Shown in pieces: positions 19,555 through 29,100 of a DNA stretch of 64,000 nt. The translations under genes were made by a program, and so were the position numbers. The notes under the pieces are model-generated. The model made no database searches, was not told where the DNA came from, and worked only from the letters and a program-made list of their open reading frames with translations. How positions within the stretch are numbered: the stretch's first letter is position 1; the number at the start of each line of letters is the position of its first letter. Origin of the DNA: an uncultured Microcaldota archaeon (GTDB taxonomy: Archaea > Micrarchaeota > Micrarchaeia > Norongarragalinales > CAINOH01); NCBI GenBank assembly GCA_903851445.1, contig CAINOH010000009.1, positions 149,908 through 213,907 on the forward strand, written 5' to 3'.

Positions 19555-21288
19555 GTGAACGACATTATGGACGAAAATACGGCAGGAGCCATCCGCGCCC
19601 TTGCCAAGAAATTCGCGCTCAAGAATGCGAAAGACTACGGGAAGGCCGACGCCAAGGCGATACTTGGAAAGGTTCTCGCAGGCTGTGCGGACGCAAAGAA
19701 GGACATGACGGCGACGATGGGAATCGCAACAGCCGCCGCTGCCGAGGCGAACGCGATGGACAGGCCCGCGCTTCTGGCTGCACTTTCCGCATTTGAATTT
19801 GCCGAGAAACCCAAAAAAGAGGGGCAGAAGAAAGTCGAGCTCCCGAATGCCGTGCAGGGAAAGGTCGTTACCCGTTTCCCGCCGGAGCCCAACGGCTTTC
19901 CGCACATCGGCCACGCAAAGGCGGTGCTGCTCGGGTACGACGCCGCGAAAAACTACGGCGGCAGGTTCCTGGTGCGCTGGGACGACTCGAACCCGGAAAA
20001 GGAGAAGGCCGAGTACGTTGATGCGATACGCGAAAGCCTGGGCTGGCTTGGCGTGAAGCCCGACGGCGAAAGCTACGTGTCGGACGACCTGGGCGTCCTT
20101 TACGGCTACGCATCGCAGATGATAAAGGCCGGGAAGGCGTACGTGTGCTTCTGCCAGCAGCCGGTGATGAAGGAATTGCGTGCCGCAGGGAAGGACTGCG
20201 ACTGCAAGAAAAAGGCCGTTGAGGAGAACGTTGACGAGTGGCAGGGAATGCTGAACGGCAGGTACCGCCACAACCAGGCGGTGCTGAGGTTTGCGGGCGA
20301 CATGACAAGCCCCAACACGGTGATGCGCGACCCCGTGCTTTTCCGCATACTCGACGCTACGCACTACAGGCAAAAGGACAAGTACAAAGTATGGCCCACG
20401 TACGATTTCGAGGGCCCTGTTGAGGATTCCATTACCGGCGTGACCCACGCCATGCGCTCCAAGGAATACGAGCTTCGCGACGAGCTTTACTACGCGATAT
20501 TGGACTGCCTCGGGTTGCGGAAACCGGTGCTTGTCGAGTTCTCGCGCCTTTCAATCAAAGGAATGCCTATTAGCAAGCGCCTTTTGAAGGCGCTGATAGA
20601 CGATGGCAGCGTGATGGGCTGGGACGACCCGCGGCTGCCAACCCTTGCAGGCTTGAGACGGCGCGGAATCACTGCTGAGGCAATCCGAAACTTCGTGCGC
20701 GCATTTGGCCTGAGCAAGGTCGAGAGCGAACCGCCCATTGGCCGGCTCCTCGTGGAAAACAAGAGGATAATCGACCCGGCTGCAAACCACTATTTTTTCG
20801 TGCCAAACCCAGTCAGGCTCCACGTAAGGAACGCAACCGAGCGCACGGTAACACTCAAGCGCCATCCGACCGAGGACCGGGGCGTGCGCACAATAATTGC
20901 AAAGAACGACTTCTACATCCCTAAACGCGACGCAGACCTGCTTTCAAAGGGCGAGACATTCAGGCTCAAGGACCTTTACAACTGCAAGGTGATGGACTGC
21001 GGCACCAACTTCGTCGAGGCCGAATATTCCTCGGACGAGGGCGTGGTTGAAAAGAAAATCCAGTGGGTCGCGCACGGCGAGCAGGCGGCTGCGACAAAAC
21101 TCCTGGTTCTCGGCGACCTTTTGGACGAGAACGAAAAATACCGCAAGGAAAGCTTGGAGACGCTCGAGGGCTACGTCGAAGCGGAGTGCAGGAAACTGAA
21201 GAAGGGCGACGTGGTGCAGTTTGAGCGCGTCGGCTTTGCTGTTCTTGATGACGAGAAGAAGATGACATTCGTACTGACGTCGAAATAG
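19555..21288 (+). CDS. gltX: Glutamyl-tRNA synthetase (archaeal)
   Basis: VVTRFPPEPNGFPHIGHAKAVLL; LVRWDDSNPEKEKAEYVDAI; SKRLLKALIDDGSVMGWDDPRLPT. Confidence 0.96.
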   Translation: MNDIMDENTAGAIRALAKKFALKNAKDYGKADAKAILGKVLAGCADAKKDMTATMGIATAAAAEANAMDRPALLAALSAFEFAEKPKKEGQKKVELPNAVQGKVVTRFPPEPNGFPHIGHAKAVLLGYDAAKNYGGRFLVRWDDSNPEKEKAEYVDAIRESLGWLGVKPDGESYVSDDLGVLYGYASQMIKAGKAYVCFCQQPVMKELRAAGKDCDCKKKAVEENVDEWQGMLNGRYRHNQAVLRFAGDMTSPNTVMRDPVLFRILDATHYRQKDKYKVWPTYDFEGPVEDSITGVTHAMRSKEYELRDELYYAILDCLGLRKPVLVEFSRLSIKGMPISKRLLKALIDDGSVMGWDDPRLPTLAGLRRRGITAEAIRNFVRAFGLSKVESEPPIGRLLVENKRIIDPAANHYFFVPNPVRLHVRNATERTVTLKRHPTEDRGVRTIIAKNDFYIPKRDADLLSKGETFRLKDLYNCKVMDCGTNFVEAEYSSDEGVVEKKIQWVAHGEQAAATKLLVLGDLLDENEKYRKESLETLEGYVEAECRKLKKGDVVQFERVGFAVLDDEKKMTFVLTSK

Positions 21289-21362
21289 AAAAAGCGGCTG
21301 GGTCTTGCGCAGGATTTATAAAAAAATCGTAGCTATAGCAATATACCGTTGGAGATGAAAAG

Positions 21363-21680
21363 ATGAAACGACCCATATCCCCTGAATACGACAAGGTTCG
21401 GCGTGCCGCGCTTAGCACATTAAAACAACAGACCCCCAAGTTCGTTGAACACTACCGCACACTACAACCGGCAAAGCCCGAACACATAGAAATATTCGAG
21501 ACGCTTGAAGATGGTTTTCTTGCCAGAAGTGGCGGTCATTCTCACATAGATCACGAAGACAAAACGTTCAGCCTGGTCCCAAATTACCGGCTAACCAAAG
21601 AAGCAATAGAACACTATTACGGCGAAGAGGACACGCGCACTAACCGGCTTAAGCGATGGGTCAGGAGAAAGTTAGGATAA
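21363..21680 (+). CDS. Hypothetical protein (lineage-specific small ORF)
   Basis: ORF 105 aa; TATA-like TTTATAAAAAA upstream. Confidence 0.5.
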   Translation: MKRPISPEYDKVRRAALSTLKQQTPKFVEHYRTLQPAKPEHIEIFETLEDGFLARSGGHSHIDHEDKTFSLVPNYRLTKEAIEHYYGEEDTRTNRLKRWVRRKLG

Positions 21681-21726
21681 ACGAAATCCACTGGTTTGTT
21701 TTTTCTTGCGAACCTGCAATTCGCAA

Positions 21727-23253
21727 TTACTTTTTCTTCTTCGCTTTCGCGGCCCCTGCCTTTTTCCGCTCCGCTTTCCTCTTTCTGGCAAGAACCGCCC
21801 GCGCCCTCTTCAACTGCACCAGCCGCTTCTTTCTTGCGCGTGCAATCTTCGCCTTCTTTGCCCGCGCCTTCTTCAACTGCGCCAACTTTTTCTTCCTCGC
21901 ACGCACCGCTTTTGCCTTCGCGGCCCTTGCTTTCTTCAACTGCGCCAATTTTCTCTTGCTTGCAATGCTGGCCTTCCCGGCTTTTTTCCTGCGCGCCGAA
22001 AGGTACGTCTGGTACTCGCTGATTTTCTTCTGCGCCTTGTCGGAAACAGTTGCGTTCGCCCACGAAAGGTGCGCCTGCTTGTCTGCGGCCCACTTTGCGC
22101 TCTCGCGAAGAGCCTTGACGTTGGTCTGGTACTCGCTGTCGGTGTGGTCAAGCTTGCGCAACGCCGATGCGAGTTCCGATTCGAGCCGGTTCATCTGAAG
22201 CTTGAGCTCGGAAATCCCCGGATCCGACTCGGACGACAGGACCTTTATTTCAGCGTGAAGCGAATCGACCTGGCGTTCGAGCTCCTTTTGCCTTGCAAGA
22301 AGCGTGTAGCACAGTTGCGCCAGCTCCTCGAAAGAGCGGATTGCCGCAACTTCTTCCTCGCTTGCCCTTGGCGTTCCCTGTTCGCATGCAGCTGCCTCAA
22401 AGGCAGCCGAATCGCCTTCGGCTGACGCTGCAGGCCGCGTGTTTGCATTTGCAGGCCAGAAGCCGTGCTTGTCCGGAATTACGCGGCCCTCAAGATACAG
22501 GCCGCGTAGGATTGAGCGGCACAAGTAACGGTTTAGCCCCGTTGAGTGCGATATTTCCGAGAGGGTGATGCCGGGCGACTGCACTACGGTATTGAATACC
22601 GTGCTTTCGACGGACGCCCCGAAATAGTCCGCTGCAAAATCTGCCGGCTGGTCTGTTGCCACCCTGCTTGCTGCCATTAGCGCCGCCTTCAGGCCGCACA
22701 ACAGCCGCTCGACTGAAAGCGGGGAATATAGCCCCTTGAATGACACTGCTGTTGCAAACCCCCGGTTGTCATTGCCGTGGATTACGAGAGCGCCGTCGTG
22801 GCGCGAGATGAGCGCGTCGGCCATTGCGACAAAACCGGAAACTTTCCCCTGTTCGAAGGATATTGCGCGCTGGGTGGAAAGCACGCTGGTGCGGCCTTGG
22901 TGGTGGCCGGCAAATACAAGCTTCTCGCCGGAATAAAGGGCGGCGCTTACGAAGTCCGGGACCTGCGGCGTTGCCTGCAGGAACACCAGGGGAACTGCGG
23001 TTGCGGTCTGGCCGTCGGACTCGACAATTTCAACAAAAGCCGCCGACCCCTCAACGAGCCCGGGAACCGTGACTTTGAACTTGCCCCAGGTAGACACACC
23101 CGCCTGAACCTTTCGGTCTATGAGCGTGCCTTTTTGCGCGCGGAAGTCAAAGCGCGAGCCTGCCGAAAGCTCGAAAACCTCGCAAAAGTCACGATGGGAA
23201 CAGTACTGCGCCCACTCGACTATGGACGCGACCTCGAAATCAGCAAAGGCCAA
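21727..23253 (-). CDS. wHTH/coiled-coil protein with ~90-aa Lys/Ala/Arg-rich repeat tail
   Basis: wHTH-like SILRGLYLEGRVIPD; coiled coil QKELERQVDSLHAEIKVL; tail KLAQLKKARAAKAKAVRARKK repeated about 3x. Confidence 0.75.
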   Translation of the reverse strand: MAFADFEVASIVEWAQYCSHRDFCEVFELSAGSRFDFRAQKGTLIDRKVQAGVSTWGKFKVTVPGLVEGSAAFVEIVESDGQTATAVPLVFLQATPQVPDFVSAALYSGEKLVFAGHHQGRTSVLSTQRAISFEQGKVSGFVAMADALISRHDGALVIHGNDNRGFATAVSFKGLYSPLSVERLLCGLKAALMAASRVATDQPADFAADYFGASVESTVFNTVVQSPGITLSEISHSTGLNRYLCRSILRGLYLEGRVIPDKHGFWPANANTRPAASAEGDSAAFEAAACEQGTPRASEEEVAAIRSFEELAQLCYTLLARQKELERQVDSLHAEIKVLSSESDPGISELKLQMNRLESELASALRKLDHTDSEYQTNVKALRESAKWAADKQAHLSWANATVSDKAQKKISEYQTYLSARRKKAGKASIASKRKLAQLKKARAAKAKAVRARKKKLAQLKKARAKKAKIARARKKRLVQLKRARAVLARKRKAERKKAGAAKAKKKK

Positions 23254-23315
23254 GGAAAACCACCACCAAAAATATTCTCAACTACTCTTAATCAAGCCCT
23301 ACGGTCGCGGGAAAA

Positions 23316-24182
23316 TCAGCCGTGCACCGGGCACCCTTGCCGCCGCTCAACCGAAAACACGGCCTGCGTATTGCGGACTCCGTCGTAAAAAAGGTATTTG
23401 CCTACGAGCGTGTTGCCAAAAAGCCATTTCGCCTGCTCGACATTGCTTTGCCCGCCCTGTTCTTCTCCGACGACTTTGGGCTGCGGCTTTCCTCCCTTCC
23501 TTTCAAGGCTTGCCGCACAGTGCACCAGCTTTATCATCTCGTTTACCTGCAGGGCCGCTATGATGCTGTTTGTTGTGGAGAGCGCAGGGGTCTTGGGGTC
23601 GATGAAGTCCAGCGGGTCGCCGACGCAGGAGTATTTGCGCCACAGGAACTGGTAGTCCTGCTCGCTCATCGCGCACTCAAGGCACGCCGAGGGCGCTATC
23701 ACCACCTGCACTTTCCCGAAAAACCCCGTTGTGCCCCCGTCAATGAGCGGGACCTTACCGTAACAGTGCGAGTTCAGGTGCAGCCTGGCGCCGAGGTTGT
23801 CGAGGCAGGAGAACACGTAATCGAATTGCGAGTAGAAATTTTCAGGAAGCTCCTCAACATTTTTTAGTATCGGGGTAATCCTGATTTTCTTGTTTATAGA
23901 GCGTGCGCGGGTTGCGATGACGCGCGCCTTGAAAAGGCCGTTCGCCGCGTCCATCGGGCAGAAGAAGACGCAGCGGTTGAGGTTTGCCTTGACAATCCTG
24001 TCAAAGTCAACAAGGGTTATTCTGCCTACGCCGATTTGCGCAAGGCCCTTGACCACCTCGTTGCCAAGCGCGCCCGCACCCACCACCAGCACGTTGAGCT
24101 TGGATATCGCATCCTGGTCCCAGCCAGCTATGCGCTTCTGGCGGTCGAACTGGTCCGCATCTATACTTGGCTTTTCGAGCAT
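23316..24182 (-). CDS. E1-like ubiquitin-activating enzyme (ThiF/UBA family)
   Basis: LNVLVVGAGALGNEVVKGLAQIGVGRITLVDFDRIVKANLNRCVFF; PLIDGGTTGFFGKVQVV; CLEC ... C-terminal CPVH. Confidence 0.93.
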   Translation of the reverse strand: MLEKPSIDADQFDRQKRIAGWDQDAISKLNVLVVGAGALGNEVVKGLAQIGVGRITLVDFDRIVKANLNRCVFFCPMDAANGLFKARVIATRARSINKKIRITPILKNVEELPENFYSQFDYVFSCLDNLGARLHLNSHCYGKVPLIDGGTTGFFGKVQVVIAPSACLECAMSEQDYQFLWRKYSCVGDPLDFIDPKTPALSTTNSIIAALQVNEMIKLVHCAASLERKGGKPQPKVVGEEQGGQSNVEQAKWLFGNTLVGKYLFYDGVRNTQAVFSVERRQGCPVHG

Positions 24183-24248
24183 AGGTAGTTGATGGGGGCA
24201 AAAGGTTTAATTTTCGATTAGGTGAACCTTATTTGTTGGTGAGAGAAA

Positions 24249-24581
24249 ATGCCATTGGAAGGGAGGGTCTATCATCGTACGCAACTGCTTCCGGATGAAC
24301 ACGCATTATTCAGAAGGCAGTCGGACAAGACGCAGCTTAAGCATGAAGTAAAAACGGCGCTTAGGAAGATTAAAATGCCTGCAAGCAGCGTGTCTTTTAG
24401 AAAGCCTAGAGGAACGGACGCCCACTTTATGAAAGTCTACTTGAAAGACGTGCCTGCGCGAATAGAGCAATTGCCGAAAGCAGAAGAGGCCATACGAAAA
24501 GTCCTGCGAGACGGCGGCATTAACCACCTACTCGGCACTTGGACGACAATATCAAGGCCAAAGCAATTATCGCGCAAGTAG
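24249..24581 (+). CDS. Hypothetical protein inserted in opposite orientation within the Ub cluster
   Basis: ORF 110 aa; no recognised family. Confidence 0.5.
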   Translation: MPLEGRVYHRTQLLPDEHALFRRQSDKTQLKHEVKTALRKIKMPASSVSFRKPRGTDAHFMKVYLKDVPARIEQLPKAEEAIRKVLRDGGINHLLGTWTTISRPKQLSRK

Positions 24582-24582
24582 C

Positions 24583-25518
24583 CTAATCAAACAGCTTCTT
24601 GATTGCGCGCACCGCGTCCTCTGACGCTTTGTCCATCCGGATCTGGAGTTTTTTGCCGCAGCGCACGCACGAGTTCTGCGAGTTGACCAGGTGCTCGTAG
24701 CAGTCCTTGTGGTAGGCCGCGCCGCAGAAGCAGTAGCCGTACTTGGGGTTGTTCTCAAGGGCGTTGACTGACAGGCGGAACGGCGCCTGGCAAAGCTCGC
24801 ACGCGCCGGCCTGCGTGGTCTTCTCAATCATTTCCTTTACCGCGTCCCTCCCGCCAAGGGACTCGACCTGCTTTTCGAACGGAATTGCCTGACCGGTTGG
24901 CGATGCCGCGATTGCCGTCTGGATTCTTGCCGCCACGCCGTTGCCGTTCTTTGGCGAGCCCTTGCGCAGCATTTCAAACAGGTCGAGGTCTGCCTGTTTT
25001 GCTGGCTTGTGCCCGGGACCCGGGACGTAGAATAGCGAGCTGTCGTTCTCTGTGAGCTTTGGAGTGGGGGGGTTTTTTGGTTCTGAATAACTGTTCCCAG
25101 AAGAATCGGTTTTTTCTGCTGGCAACCCCGGGGTGACCGTCTTTGCTTTCTTCGCTTTCTTTTCCTCTGAAGCCTTCCTTTTTGCAAGCTCGTCATACCC
25201 TGATATTCCCAGCCGGAATACGCTGGGATTCGCGCTGTCGCGGCACAGAAACCCCTTGGAGCAAAGGAAGTCCGCGCGCTTTGCAAACTGCAGCGGGTCA
25301 ACCCCAGTAAGCAAAAGAAGCGAGTCCTGGGAGTTGTTTCCGGACTTGACCATCTCAAAAAGGTCGATGTCGAACAAGAGAAGCTTTTTCGGCGTTCTCG
25401 GCGGCTTGACTGCCGCTTGCCTTGCGGGCCTTGCTTTCGCTTGCTCGGGTTTTCTCATGCTCGGTTCGTTCGTGGGTGTTTCCATGACGCTTTGCCACCG
25501 TGCGCCAGCTTTCGACAA
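24583..25518 (-). CDS. RING-type zinc finger protein, candidate E3 ubiquitin ligase
   Basis: C-terminal CELCQAPFRLSVNALENNPKYGYCFCGAAYHKDCYEHLVNSQNSCVRCGKKL = C-x2-C-x18-C-x-C-x4-H-x2-C-x10-C-x2-C (C4HC3). Confidence 0.82.
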   Translation of the reverse strand: MSKAGARWQSVMETPTNEPSMRKPEQAKARPARQAAVKPPRTPKKLLLFDIDLFEMVKSGNNSQDSLLLLTGVDPLQFAKRADFLCSKGFLCRDSANPSVFRLGISGYDELAKRKASEEKKAKKAKTVTPGLPAEKTDSSGNSYSEPKNPPTPKLTENDSSLFYVPGPGHKPAKQADLDLFEMLRKGSPKNGNGVAARIQTAIAASPTGQAIPFEKQVESLGGRDAVKEMIEKTTQAGACELCQAPFRLSVNALENNPKYGYCFCGAAYHKDCYEHLVNSQNSCVRCGKKLQIRMDKASEDAVRAIKKLFD

Positions 25519-25564
25519 CTAGGACGAAGGCAACTAAGTTAAGCGTATGCGGGAAGGCGCCCCT

Positions 25565-26029
25565 TCAGGGTATGGCCGCGAATGAAATTTCACGGTAGCG
25601 CGGCGATTGTGCGGGTTCCAGCCGGTAAACCCGCTTTTTTGCGCCGCCTGCGGAAAGCGGGTCTACCACCACCGCTATTGACTGCGGGTGGTCAAAATAA
25701 CGCTGTTGCGTCGCAATGTCGGTGTGTGAAAGGAAGCACCCAAGGCCCGGGTGCGAATGAAGCCAGCCTACGACCACTTGACGCGCGTTGACTGCCGTAA
25801 AGAGCTTGGATGAAAGCTCGCCAAACGATGCTTCGGAAAACCTGACGGACACCGATGACGCTTCGTTCGGCGCGGTCACATACCCCTCGACAAGGACCCA
25901 AGACCGGCCCCTGCTCTGGCAGAACCTGCCGACCAGGAGACCCATCGTCTCAACGCGAACGCTGGCACCGGACTTTGCGTGGGAGAGCGCGGAGTCGAGC
26001 GCGGACTTGCGGAAGTAAACGTCGTACAC
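25565..26029 (-). CDS. JAB/MPN (JAMM) metalloprotease, Rpn11/CSN5-like deubiquitinase
   Basis: VETMGLLVG; VVGWLHSHPGLGCFLSHTDIATQQ = JAMM motif H-x-H-x7-S-x2-D. Confidence 0.93.
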   Translation of the reverse strand: MYDVYFRKSALDSALSHAKSGASVRVETMGLLVGRFCQSRGRSWVLVEGYVTAPNEASSVSVRFSEASFGELSSKLFTAVNARQVVVGWLHSHPGLGCFLSHTDIATQQRYFDHPQSIAVVVDPLSAGGAKKRVYRLEPAQSPRYREISFAAIP

Positions 26030-26180
26030 GAAGAGGATTATGGAAAACCAAAGAAGAAAAAGAGTGTTATAAGGGAAACCGAAAAAAAGGAGTGCGGACC
26101 GGCGCAGAAAAACGAAAAGGCAGGATGACTGTAAGAACCGGGAACGCCCCTTGCGGACGCGGGCTGCTTATCCTTGGCAA

Positions 26181-29100
26181 CTATTGCTGCTCCTTTTCTT
26201 CTGCTGCCTCGGAGTCTTTCTTCTCGGGCTTTGGGACCGCTTCACCCAATATCTTCCCGCGGAGCTCCTCCATGAGATCCATCGCCTGCTTGTCCGCCTC
26301 TGTTTGCGCGCTGAATTCCGCATCACTTTGGGGTGCAAACTCCGATTCGCGGTATTGCTGCACCCTCTGGGCGGGGCGGGCGGCTGGCCGGAAGGAGGGC
26401 GTATGGCCCCCGAGCGGCTCTCGGCGGATTGATTGCTCGGCATGGGGTGCGTAATATTCCTGATGCCGCTGTTGCGGCGGCGAAACGTACTGCGTGGCCT
26501 GCCGCTGCACAACGGGTTGCGGTTGCCTGACGAATTGCGACTGCTGCCTTGGGAACTCGGCGGCGCGCGGGGGCGCTGCGGGCGCCTTGGTTTCCATTTC
26601 AGCAAGGGCTTTTTCCAGGTCTGAAAGGCCGGATTTGAGTGCATCCGCCTGTTGCTCTGCTGGGCCGGGTGATTCTGCAACTGCGCGTTCTGCGGTTGCC
26701 TGGACGGGCGCCTGCCTTGCGATCGCCGCACGCGGAGCGTTGGCGACACCCGACACATTGTTACGGCTGGCGTCAAGTTCCCTCGAAAGCGAGGCAATGT
26801 TCTCAAGCGCAACAAACAGGTTTGCAACCTTCTGCTCCAATAGCGCGCTCGATGCCTTGACTGACGCACGTTCCTGCTCCTGGCGGAGCTCCCCTGCGCC
26901 CATTGCGGAACGCAAGGATGCGACCGTCTTGTTGGTTTCGGATATCGAGGCGACCAGCTGCTCCGTGGAGGATGCTGACCGTGCGGCAATCTGTTCTATT
27001 GAAGATGACGAACGTGCGAGGCCCTCGACGGATGCTGAAAGTTTCGCATCGGCGTCCTGGCTTGCCTTGGCTGATGCTTCCTGGGCTTTGCGCAGCCCCG
27101 CAAGCTCCGCTGCAACGTCGGTTTTCGTGGCGGAAAGCAACTCCGAGATTGAGCGTGAGAAGGCGTCCTGCGTGTCCATACGCTCGGCCATTCCCGCGAT
27201 GTTTTTTTCGGAATCTGCCTTCTGCATAGCCAGCTGGGCTGTTGATGCCGCTGAACGGGACAGCGCTTCGATTGACGCTGCTGAACGCGCAAATCCGTCG
27301 GATACTGCGGCGGTAAGCCGCGAGTCCGTGTCTTGGAGGGTTCTTGCCAGTTCGTCTTGGGCTTTGCGCACGCACGCCAACTCGTTTGAAAGGTCTGCTT
27401 TCGTGGTGGAAAGCTGCTCTGAAATTGAATGTGACAATGAATCTGCCGCACCAGCACGTTCAGACAGCGCGTCCTGGGATTTGCGCAGCCCCGCAAGCTC
27501 CGCTGCAACGTCGGTTTTCGTGGTGAAAAGCTGTTCTGATATTGAGTGCGAGAATGCGTCCATCGCGCCAGCGCGTTCAGACAGGGCTGCAATGGCTTTT
27601 TCGGAATCGCTCTTCTGCGCCGCTAGGCCTGCACGCAGGTCATCTATCGAATGTGAGGCCTGGGACTCGCGCACCTCAAGGGTCGCTGTAAGGTCCGCTT
27701 GGCGTTTGTCAAGCGCGGCTATGGCCTCGGCCTGCTTCGAGTCAAGAGCTGAAAGTGCCTGGGTTTGCTGGGCCTCGAACGCCGCAAGCATCTGCGACTG
27801 GCTGGACTCGAAGGTTTTGACTGACGTGGATGTTTTTGACTCGAAATCGGAAATGATTTTCGACTGCTGTGCCTCGAACGCGGCTGTTGCTGAGGATTGT
27901 CTCTTTTCAAAATCGGCCAATGCCCAGCCCTGCTTTCTCTCGAACCCAACGGTTGCCTCGGTCTGCTTCTTTTCAAAATCAGTCAGCAGTCCGTCCTGTT
28001 TTTTCTCGAAACCGACAATCTTTGCCGCCTGCTCGGCCATCCTTGCGCCCTGCTTTGTGTCAATGGCGGAAAGCGCTTCCGCATGGCGCGACTCTGATGC
28101 CGCCACTGCAAGCCGGATCTTTTCCGGCACCGCGTCACGGAACTCGGTGAATTCGAGTGTCTGCTGGCCCGTTGCCTGTTGCGCCTTCAAAAGGCGCTCT
28201 GCTGTCTGCGAAAGCTTCGCGTCAACTGCCGCAAGGGCTTTTGCCTGTCGCTCCTCGGCAGCAGTAATAACACCTATTTTTTCAGGAAGCGTGGTCTTGA
28301 GGCCGGAAAGGTCGGCACCGAGGCGGTCGGACTGGGTCTGCAGCTGCGAGAACCGCTGCCCCACTATCGTAGAAACGTTGTTTTCGGTTTCCGCAAGCTT
28401 GGACGACAACAGTTCGGTCTGCACCTTGAGCTCGTTGAGAAGCGTCTTGGTTTCTTCCACCTGCGTCTGGGAGAACTGCTCGTCCGCAACTGCGGCAGCC
28501 TGCTTTTCCGAAATTACCGATGCAACTTCCTGCATAAGCTGTGATTGTGACGAGGATAGCGCGTCTACTTTTGCCGAGACGCCCTCTGCCTGCGTTTTCC
28601 ATTCGCCAAGCTCGGCATCTAACCCCTCAAGGCGTGCGAGCCTGGTCTCGAGCTGCCGGAGGCTGTTGGCGTTTTCTGGCGCGGTAAACTGCGTGTTTGG
28701 GTCATTGCCACCATCTCCGGCGTTTGACGCGGGGATGTGAAGGGAGAATATGCTCCGCTCAAGCGCGTCGACTCGCGAAAGAAGGTTGCCGGCCTGGCTG
28801 GGCGTTGTTGTTGCGCTTGCAAAAGTCACGCGGCCGTCAGCGGACGCAAAAACTTCGTTGGATGGGGAACCTGCAACTTGGAGCGCGTCCACCTGGGCCT
28901 TGAGCTTCGACACGCTCTTTGAAAGGTTGGAAAACAACACCGTGTTCTCGTGCTCTATTGAATTGATTTTGGCGCCTAGGGCGCCAAATCCCTTTTCCAC
29001 AACCGCTATGCGTGCAGCGTCCTGGCCGCCCGAGATGCCTTCCATCCTGTGCTTGAGTTCGGAAAACCCGGTTGTGACGTTTACAAAAAGGGCGGCGTTG

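Noticed and set aside
26494-28740. 748-aa + strand ORF
   Set aside because: Antisense to the hendecad coiled-coil gene; Ser/Ala/Cys-rich composition is the mirror of the repetitive codons, no domain features.
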